From: Streptococcus cristatus
GTDB lineage: Bacteria > Bacillota > Bacilli > Lactobacillales > Streptococcaceae
DNA: 64,000 nt
Assembly: GCF_008369405.1 (NCBI RefSeq)
Contig: NZ_VSJJ01000005.1
Coordinates: forward strand, 93,844-157,843
Direction: 5' to 3'
Part shown: positions 58,665-64,000 of the stretch, piece after piece
How positions within the stretch are numbered: the stretch's first letter is position 1
Layout: every line of letters starts with the position of its first letter
The notes under the pieces: model-generated
Told to the model about the DNA's origin: nothing
The model's database searches: none
Seen by the model: the letters and a program-made list of their open reading frames with translations, nothing else
Program-made: the position numbers and the translations under genes

Positions 58665-60329
58665 TTATTCTACACTAAAAATATATGGATAAACTGGCTG
58701 ATTTCCTTGGTGGATCTCAACTTCCAGATCTTCATATTCTTCCATCAGATCTTGAGCCAAGCCATTTGCCAATTCCTCGTCACCATCTTCACCGATATAG
58801 ATGGAAACAATCTCACTGTCTTCATCCAACATCTTCGCAAAGGTTGCCTTCAGAGTTGTTAACATATCTGGATTTGACACAAGGATTTTGCCATCAACCA
58901 TACCCAAGTTATCATTTTCATGGATTTCGAGACCATCAATCGTCGTATCACGAACCGCTGTCGTAATGCTACCGCTGACCACATCGCTCAAAGCCGCTGT
59001 CATTCGCTCATGGTTCTCTTCGATGGTTTTTCCACTATCAAAGGCCAAAAGACTTGTCAAACCTTGAGGAAGCGTGCGTGTTTCAATCACTGTCGTTGGT
59101 TGCTCAAGCACTTCTGCTGCAGATTGAGCCGCCATGAAGATATTTTTATTGTTAGGTAGGAAAATGATATTGCGCGCATTCACCTGGTCAACAGCCTTGA
59201 TAAAGTCCTCTGTAGAAGGGTTCATAGTCTGACCACCAGAAATGATATAGTCCACACCCTGAGCCTTGAAGATTTCAGCAAAGCCCTCACCAGCTACTAC
59301 GGCGATAATAGCGTATTCTTTTTCTTCAGCTGGCTTGGTAGCTTTTTCTTCCTTCTCAAGCTGGGCTTCGTGCTGGTTACGCATGTTGTCCACTTTTACC
59401 TTGACAAGGCTACCATACTTCAATCCTTCTTGCATAACAAGACCTGGATCTTCTGTATGGACATGCACTTTCACGATTTCATCATCATTAACTACCAGCA
59501 AGGAATCCCCAAGCTCATTCAAATAATTACGGAATTCATCATAGTCAAAGTCCTTGACATAGGTTGGTCCTTGCTTCAAAGCCACCATGATTTCTGTACA
59601 ATAACCAAAAGTGATGTCTTCTGTCGCCACATGGCCTGCTACAGACTTGTGGTGTTCAGCATTGATCATCTGGCTCATCGTAGCCGGAGTCGCTTGGAAA
59701 TCTTCTGATGCGATATATTCGCCAGTCAGGGCAGATAGGAAACCTTCATAGATAAAGACCAAACCTTGACCACCAGAATCCACGACGCCAACTTCCTTGA
59801 GAACTGGCAACATATCTGGTGTTTTAGCAAGAGCAGTCTTTGCTCCTTCAAGAGCCGCTTTCATGACTTCGACAGCATCATTTGTCGCTTCAGCTTTCTT
59901 CTTAGCACCGATAGCTGCACCGCGGGAAACGGTCAAAATTGTTCCCTCAACTGGCTTCATAACAGCCTTATAGGCTACCTCTACACCAGACTGAAAGGCA
60001 AGAGCCAAAGCTTGTCCATCAAGCTCAGCTTTGCCTTTTACGCTTTGTGAAAAACCACGGAAGAGCTGAGACGTGATAACACCAGAGTTCCCACGTGCGC
60101 CCATCAAGAGTCCCTTGGCAAAGATAGCGGCCACTTCACCAACTGTTGAAGCTGACTTATCAGCTACTTCTTTGGCACCATTTTCAATGGTCATGCCCAT
60201 ATTGGTTCCTGTATCACCATCTGGAACTGGGAAAACATTTAAAGAATTGACATATTCAGCCTGTTTATTTAAACGAGTTGATGCCGCCTGCACCATTTCT
60301 TGAAATAAACTAGTAGTAATATTTGACAC
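58665..60329 (-). CDS. fakA: Fatty acid kinase FakA (DAK2/DegV-associated, YloV family)
   Basis: Phosphorylates exogenous fatty acids held by FakB (DegV) proteins for use in phospholipid synthesis. DAK2 domain with the metal/ATP site NVFPVPDGDTGTNMGM (from 31) and MGARGNSGVI; the linker and a C-terminal half related to DegV-associated domains extend it to 554 aa. It follows a short Asp23-family gene by two bases, a pair conserved in Firmicutes. Confidence 0.92.
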   Translation of the reverse strand: MSNITTSLFQEMVQAASTRLNKQAEYVNSLNVFPVPDGDTGTNMGMTIENGAKEVADKSASTVGEVAAIFAKGLLMGARGNSGVITSQLFRGFSQSVKGKAELDGQALALAFQSGVEVAYKAVMKPVEGTILTVSRGAAIGAKKKAEATNDAVEVMKAALEGAKTALAKTPDMLPVLKEVGVVDSGGQGLVFIYEGFLSALTGEYIASEDFQATPATMSQMINAEHHKSVAGHVATEDITFGYCTEIMVALKQGPTYVKDFDYDEFRNYLNELGDSLLVVNDDEIVKVHVHTEDPGLVMQEGLKYGSLVKVKVDNMRNQHEAQLEKEEKATKPAEEKEYAIIAVVAGEGFAEIFKAQGVDYIISGGQTMNPSTEDFIKAVDQVNARNIIFLPNNKNIFMAAQSAAEVLEQPTTVIETRTLPQGLTSLLAFDSGKTIEENHERMTAALSDVVSGSITTAVRDTTIDGLEIHENDNLGMVDGKILVSNPDMLTTLKATFAKMLDEDSEIVSIYIGEDGDEELANGLAQDLMEEYEDLEVEIHQGNQPVYPYIFSVE

Positions 60330-60331
60330 GA

Positions 60332-60700
60332 TTATTCTCCTACAACTTTAATATTTTGGATATAGACATTCACTGTGTGGGCAGTGATTCCAAGTTGATT
60401 TTCCAAACTAAACTTAACGCGTTCTTGGATATTTTTGGAAACTTCACTAATTTTAATGCCGTAGCTCAAAACGGTATAAACATCAACTGCAATACCACCA
60501 TCCTCAGACGTTTTTACTACCACACCCTTGGCATAGTTTTCTTTACCCAAAAGAGCTTGAAAATTGTCTTTAATTGCATTTTTGCTGGCCATTCCAACCA
60601 CACCAAAAATTTCGGTTGCTGCACCGCCGACGATGGTTGCAATTACATCATCAGTCAGTTCAATTTGACCATCTTTTGTATTGATTTTTACAGTCATCAT
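60332..60700 (-). CDS. Asp23/Gls24 family protein, YloU type
   Basis: 122 aa of the Asp23 (DUF322) family: GGAATEIFGVVGMASKNAIK, GVVVKTSEDGGIAVDVYTVL and HTVNVYIQNIKVVGE. It lies two bases before fakA and is translated with it. Second Asp23 paralogue in the window. Confidence 0.92.
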   Translation of the reverse strand: MMTVKINTKDGQIELTDDVIATIVGGAATEIFGVVGMASKNAIKDNFQALLGKENYAKGVVVKTSEDGGIAVDVYTVLSYGIKISEVSKNIQERVKFSLENQLGITAHTVNVYIQNIKVVGE

Positions 60701-60801
60701 TTGTACCTCAAAAGTATTTTATAGTTTATTTTACCATATTTTAGACAGGGTGTAAAAGAGGAAGGATAGAAATAAACTGTCTAGTCTGAAAATTCAACAA
60801 C

Positions 60802-60836
60802 AAAAAAGGGAAGGAATAAATCTTTCCAATCCCTTT
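60802..60836 (-). terminator. Terminator of rpmB
   Basis: On the minus strand AAAGGGATTGGAA...TTCCTTCCCTTTTTT, directly after the rpmB stop. Confidence 0.8.
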
Positions 60837-60842
60837 CATGTA

Positions 60843-61031
60843 TTAAACGCGTTCAACTTTACCTGACTTAAGCGCGCGAGCTGAAGCCCAAACTTTTTTA
60901 GGTTTTCCGTCGATCAAAACAGTAACTTTTTGAAGATTTGGTTTAACAGCGCGTTTTGTTTGGTTCATCGCGTGAGAGCGGTTGTTTCCTGATACAGTCT
61001 TACGACCTGTAAAGTAACATACTTTAGCCAT
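60843..61031 (-). CDS. rpmB: 50S ribosomal protein L28
   Basis: 62-aa basic ribosomal protein: [20 protein letters not shown] with the conserved SHAMNQTKR segment and C-terminal [15 protein letters not shown]. Only one Cys is kept, so it is the zinc-free form. GGAGG stands before the ATG. Confidence 0.98.
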   Translation of the reverse strand: MAKVCYFTGRKTVSGNNRSHAMNQTKRAVKPNLQKVTVLIDGKPKKVWASARALKSGKVERV

Positions 61032-61091
61032 TAGTGTGTTTCCTCCTATTAGATCTAATATTACGGATGTGCTAGCACCACATACCGTACT

Positions 61092-61120
61092 ATATTATCA
61101 AAAAACTTGGCTTTTGGCAA
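61092..61120 (-). promoter_or_regulatory. rpmB promoter
   Basis: TTGCCA (61115-61120), 17 bases, TAATAT (61092-61097) on the minus strand. The leader contains the palindrome GTGCTAGCAC. Confidence 0.65.
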
Positions 61121-61166
61121 GTAAATTTTCCCAAACTTTGCAATTTCTGACCAATAATCCGTTTTC

Positions 61167-61832
61167 TTAAATGTAAACAATCTTCAAAGCTCCAAAGGCG
61201 ACATCCCCGCGCACATATAAAGTCTTGTCTTTTTCATTGACATTATGCGGATTGACAACCGTACCGAAAGTATTGTCCACATTTAACTCTACTCGCCAGT
61301 TGCTTGGAATGTAAAGCACAGCACTGCCGAAAGATACTTCCACATCAAAACTAGCAGAATCACCTAAAATTCTGGCATTATCAAAATAGACGGCCGCACT
61401 GCCAAAAGCACACTCTACTTTATCATGGATAAAATTATCCGAGTTGATATAGCGAGTCCCACTGCCAAAGGAAATCTCTCCTTCCTTTGTAGACAAGCCC
61501 TTACCAGACAAATAACGGACCCCCCAGATTCTTCTCGGTTTAAAAATCATGTTAAGCCCAATGCAGGCCAAAATTCCACCCATGATCAAGGTACCAGTGG
61601 AGATGGCTAAGAAATGATAGGCAGAATTAGCAATCATCAGAGCAATAATCGTCATGATCAGAGCAGCCCCAAAATCTCGCTCCAAGAAATTTTCCAGAGC
61701 AAAATAAGCAAACATGCCGACCAAAAGCAGGGGCCAGATATTAAAATTGAACATGGGAATACCAAAGTTTCCCTGAAGCAAAACCCAGCCGGCTAAAACC
61801 AAAAAACCGACGCCTAGAATTGTTTTTTTCAT
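61167..61832 (-). CDS. LiaF-like membrane protein
   Basis: 221 aa. The N-terminal 100 residues carry four hydrophobic segments (GVGFLVLAGWVLLQG, then FNIWPLLLVGMFAYFALENF and on), the C-terminal half is a repetitive beta domain like LiaF (repeated FGSG/FGSA/FGTV/FGAL patterns). LiaF proteins hold the cell-envelope stress system silent. It follows a LytTR regulator by five bases, so it may be that regulator's membrane inhibitor. No LiaRS kinase-regulator pair is next to it. Confidence 0.88.
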   Translation of the reverse strand: MKKTILGVGFLVLAGWVLLQGNFGIPMFNFNIWPLLLVGMFAYFALENFLERDFGAALIMTIIALMIANSAYHFLAISTGTLIMGGILACIGLNMIFKPRRIWGVRYLSGKGLSTKEGEISFGSGTRYINSDNFIHDKVECAFGSAAVYFDNARILGDSASFDVEVSFGSAVLYIPSNWRVELNVDNTFGTVVNPHNVNEKDKTLYVRGDVAFGALKIVYI

Positions 61833-61837
61833 GATGA

Positions 61838-62284
61838 TTACCTCACTTCACTTAACTTTTCTTTTAGTAGTTGATAATAATGCCTTGAAACATGCACTTT
61901 CTTATGTGTTTCAGAAAACTGGACGGAACTGGTACCCGAGAAAGACTTTTCTAGAGAATAAATCGCCCTAGCATTAGCAATGGTTGACTTAGAAATTCTG
62001 CAAAAATAGCGGGGCAATATATCCTCCAACTCGTAGAGTTTGAGTTTGACCTCATAGGCATCATTGCGCGCGTGAGCGAAGATTTTGGCTCCGTCCGTCT
62101 CGAAAAAAAGAATCTCCGCCAAGTCCACAAAATACTCACTATTTTCCTTATAAAAGAGAATGGCTGGAGCAGTCGCTTCATTCAAAGCATCTTGAATCTT
62201 CTGAATCCTATCATCAATCCGCGATACTCGAATCACCAATTCTGTATCAGCTAAACGATCGTCTAGCTCAATCCGAACTTTCAT
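61838..62284 (-). CDS. LytTR-family DNA-binding regulator without receiver domain
   Basis: 148 aa from ATG at 62284, seven bases after GGAGG; a GTG two codons earlier is possible. The N-terminal 50 residues are a short acidic segment, and the rest is a LytTR domain (YFVDLAEILFFETDGAKIFAH, CRISKSTIANARAIYS, VHVSRHYYQLLKEKL). No Asp-bearing receiver is present. Together with the LiaF-like protein it resembles the LytTR regulatory systems of streptococci, in which a membrane partner inhibits the regulator. Two direct repeats upstream are its likely site. Confidence 0.9.
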   Translation of the reverse strand: MKVRIELDDRLADTELVIRVSRIDDRIQKIQDALNEATAPAILFYKENSEYFVDLAEILFFETDGAKIFAHARNDAYEVKLKLYELEDILPRYFCRISKSTIANARAIYSLEKSFSGTSSVQFSETHKKVHVSRHYYQLLKEKLSEVR

Positions 62285-62311
62285 AAGCACTCCTCCCCTC
62301 TTTCTATCTTC

Positions 62312-62340
62312 ATTATAACAATTTCTTGAAAAGAAACAAG
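62312..62340 (-). promoter_or_regulatory. Promoter of the LytTR gene
   Basis: TATAAT (62312-62317) with a weak CTTGTT (62335-62340) 17 bases upstream, as expected for a promoter that depends on an activator. Confidence 0.6.
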
Positions 62341-62347
62341 GGACTTT

Positions 62348-62379
62348 CAGTAAGTGGTCAATTTGGAGCAGTAAGTGGT
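62348..62379 (-). promoter_or_regulatory. LytTR-type direct-repeat operator
   Basis: The 11-mer ACCACTTACTG occurs twice on the minus strand (62369-62379 and 62348-62358), 21 bases apart start to start, i.e. two helical turns. The proximal copy ends eight bases before the -35 box. This spacing is that of LytTR-protein sites and suggests autoregulation. Confidence 0.7.
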
Positions 62380-62497
62380 TGTTTTAAAAGGTGAAAATGA
62401 AATAAAAAAACCTTGCCAAGCAAGATTTCGATTTCATCAGACATATGCCGATTGCAGGGATTCGAATTCTTTTAATGAATTGAACCCAACAATAATA

Positions 62498-62547
62498 GGC
62501 TCTATAATATCTGTAGTGGGTAAATCCGCCGCAGGAATTATAGAGCC
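62498..62547 (+). terminator. Hairpin at the left end of the insertion sequence
   Basis: GGCTCTATAAT pairs perfectly with ATTATAGAGCC at the other side of 28 bases, followed by TTTTT. It can insulate the element from transcription entering from the left. Confidence 0.65.
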
Positions 62548-62620
62548 TTTTTGAGTGTAGAAAAAAAGTCCCATATGACCTATAATGAAAAGCAACCAAA
62601 CCATCATTAGAAAGAATCAT

Positions 62621-63887
62621 ATGGAACAATTAAATTTTATCACAAACCTACTGGAAATCAAAGACCCTCACATCACTATTTTAGATGCTCTAGATGCTGG
62701 AACCCATAAAGAAATCATCTCGAAGCTGGATTATCCTGCTCCTAAATGCCCTCACTGCCAAGGGCAGATGGCTAAATATGACTTCCAAAAAGAATCAAAA
62801 ATCCCTTATTTAGAGTGCGCTGGATACAGGACACTCATTCGCCTAAGGAAACGGCGTTTTCGCTGTCAGGATTGCGGGAAAATGGCTGTCGCTGAGACTT
62901 CCTTAGTCAAGAAGAACCACCAAATCGCAACCATCGTCAAGCAGAAAATCGCTAAAAAACTAATGGAGAAGCTTTCTATGACCGACATCGCTGAAAGCTT
63001 GGCTGTCTCCACTTCCACAGTTATTCGAAAACTAAAGGAATTCGAGTGTAAGGCAGACCTGACCTGCCTTACAGAATACATGGGCTGGGATGTGGAAACA
63101 GTCAGGGAAGTGACTGTTTCAATCGGCAGATAGAGATGAGCTTCATTGCAAAGGATTTTAATTCAAGAAAGATCCTAGTTATCTTAGATGGGCGAACGCA
63201 AGTGACGATTCGCAATCATTTCCTTCGTTATTCTAGACAGGTCCGAAACCAAGTCAAAGTCATTACCATGGACATGTTTAGCCCCTATTACGACATTGCC
63301 AGAAAACTATTTCCAAAGGCTAAAATCGTTCTGAATCGCTTTCACATTGTCCAACATCTGAGCCGGGCTATGAGTCGTGTTCATATTCAAATCATGAAGC
63401 AATTTGAGAGAAAATCGCACGAGTACAGGGCACTCAAGCGCTACTGGAAATTGATCCAACAAGACAGTCGGAAACTCAGTGACAAACGCTTTTATCGTCC
63501 GACTTTTCGGTTGCATTTGACAAATCAAGAAATTCTTGAAAAACTGCTCTCTTACTCTCAAGAACTCAGAGAACACTATAAGCTCTATCAGCTCTTACTC
63601 TTTCATTTCCAAGTAAAACAGGCTGACCATTTCTTTGACCTCATTGAAGAAAGAATTGCTTGTGTAAATCCTATCTTTCAGACTGTCTTTAGGACCTTTT
63701 TGAAAGACAAGAACAAGATTGTCAACGCTTTAGAACTGCCCCTAAGCTAGAGGCTACAAACAACCTCATCAAGGTCATTAAGCGCAACGCTTTTGGCTTT
63801 CGAAACTTTGAAAACTTCAAAAAACGTATTCTCATCGCTTTGAACATCAAAACGGAGAGAACCAATTCGGTCCTCTCCAGGGTATGA
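62621..63887 (+). pseudogene. ISL3-family transposase, disrupted
   Basis: The gene starts MEQLNFITNLLEIKD with the zinc-finger pair CPHCQG and CQDCGK and a helix-turn-helix (MTDIAESLAVSTSTVIRKL). Around 63085-63135 the expected catalytic lead-in before MSFIAKDF is replaced by a CAGTCA/TGACTG-bearing stretch ending in a TAG. The second part (MSFIAKDFNSRKILVILDGR) contains DMFSPYYD and the DRFH-like LNRFHIVQHLSRAMSR. Near 63740 a frameshift causes an early TAG, after which KLEATNNLIKVIKRNAFGF continues in another frame to 63887. At least two lesions, so it cannot make transposase. Confidence 0.88.
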
Positions 63888-63962
63888 CTTTTTGTTAACC
63901 CACTACAGTTGACAAACATACTAAGATTAGCAGTGAAGAAATCTCCGACGGGAGAGAGTACT

Positions 63963-63991
63963 CACTACTTTTTCTTTATGTTAAAGTAGTG
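63963..63991. repeat. Hairpin near the window edge
   Basis: CACTACTTT and AAAGTAGTG form a perfect 9-bp stem with an 11-base loop. It follows the insertion sequence; no gene is visible between 63916 and 64000. Confidence 0.45.
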
Positions 63992-64000
63992 GTGTCTTGT

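Larger units (their letters stand above)
62498..63915 (+). mobile_element. ISL3-family insertion sequence, IS1167-like, decayed
   Basis: Left end GGCTCTATAATATCTGTAGT (from 62498) and right end inverted counterpart around AACCCACTACAGTTGACAAA (63897-63915) share CTGTAGTGGGT. The right end lacks the terminal GAGCC expected for the family. Length about 1.42 kb is right for IS1167. It carries one broken transposase gene. It lies 119 bases upstream of the LytTR operator. Confidence 0.82.

Noticed and set aside
62440..62490. tRNA 3' end or attachment site around GGGATTCGAATTC
   Set aside because: No acceptor stem, anticodon arm or CCA can be built around it on either strand.
62621..63750. Two separate intact transposase genes
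   Set aside because: Both parts belong to one ISL3 transposase; the break at 63130 and the frameshift near 63740 leave a continuation in another frame, so it is one broken gene.

Overview
The window is chromosomal DNA of a low-GC Gram-positive coccus, almost certainly a viridans Streptococcus of the mitis/sanguinis group. The grounds are the gene families (ManLMN, ScrA/ScrB/ScrR, MecA, a sufCDSUB cluster, LPXTG-anchored pullulanase), a BOX element, T-box leaders for glyQ and serS, and an IS1167-like ISL3 remnant. The species is not decided by the sequence; S. sanguinis, S. gordonii or S. cristatus relatives fit best. Most genes lie on the minus strand.

Layout. 1-5.4 kb: MetQ and a second amino-acid binding lipoprotein with an M20 amidohydrolase, a lipoprotein, a small membrane protein and a peptide-deformylase-like protein. 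5.4-11.6 kb: sucrose locus (scrK, scrA, divergent scrB-scrR). 11.7-15.6 kb: surface pullulanase under a strong promoter with a perfect cre site. 15.6-17.2 kb: AT-rich islet with two tiny membrane proteins, a startless gene remnant and an eight-unit 42-bp tandem array. 17.2-25.6 kb: nusB, an Asp23-family gene, efp, pepQ, a HAD/pyrophosphatase fusion, ansA, a DUF896 gene, and glyQS behind an unusual T-box leader. 26.3-29.6 kb: manLMN and manO. 29.6-34.9 kb: serS with T-box, an oligopeptide-binding lipoprotein, and a DacA-like protein lacking its catalytic serine and lysine. 35.1-40.3 kb: the SUF iron-sulfur operon. 40.4-45.2 kb: a wall-polymer initiating transferase, mecA, uppP and a DUF2207 membrane protein. 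45.4-47.7 kb: a polar amino-acid ABC transporter. 47.8-53.9 kb: a small HTH-like protein, an SPFH protein, ilvA, and ilvB-ilvN-ilvC with a CodY-like box. 54.0-57.7 kb: an operon of two tiny membrane proteins, an ABC exporter and a DesK/NarL-type two-component system. 57.8-61.0 kb: a lipoprotein, fakA, an Asp23-family gene and rpmB. 61.2-62.4 kb: a LytTR regulator with a LiaF-like membrane partner behind a direct-repeat operator. 62.5-63.9 kb: decayed ISL3-family element.

How it fits together. Sugar uptake (sucrose and mannose PTS, pullulanase) carries CcpA- or ScrR-like operators at its promoters. Aminoacyl-tRNA synthetases are controlled by T-boxes and branched-chain amino-acid synthesis by a CodY-like box. 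Four copies of a structured repeat of about 178 bp sit at minus-strand gene ends and probably act as terminators. The parts least explained by known families are the dead DacA paralogue, the glyQ leader with a copied start region and a 21-codon reading frame, the 42-bp hairpin array and the LytTR/LiaF-like pair. No rRNA, tRNA, CRISPR array or prophage was seen.
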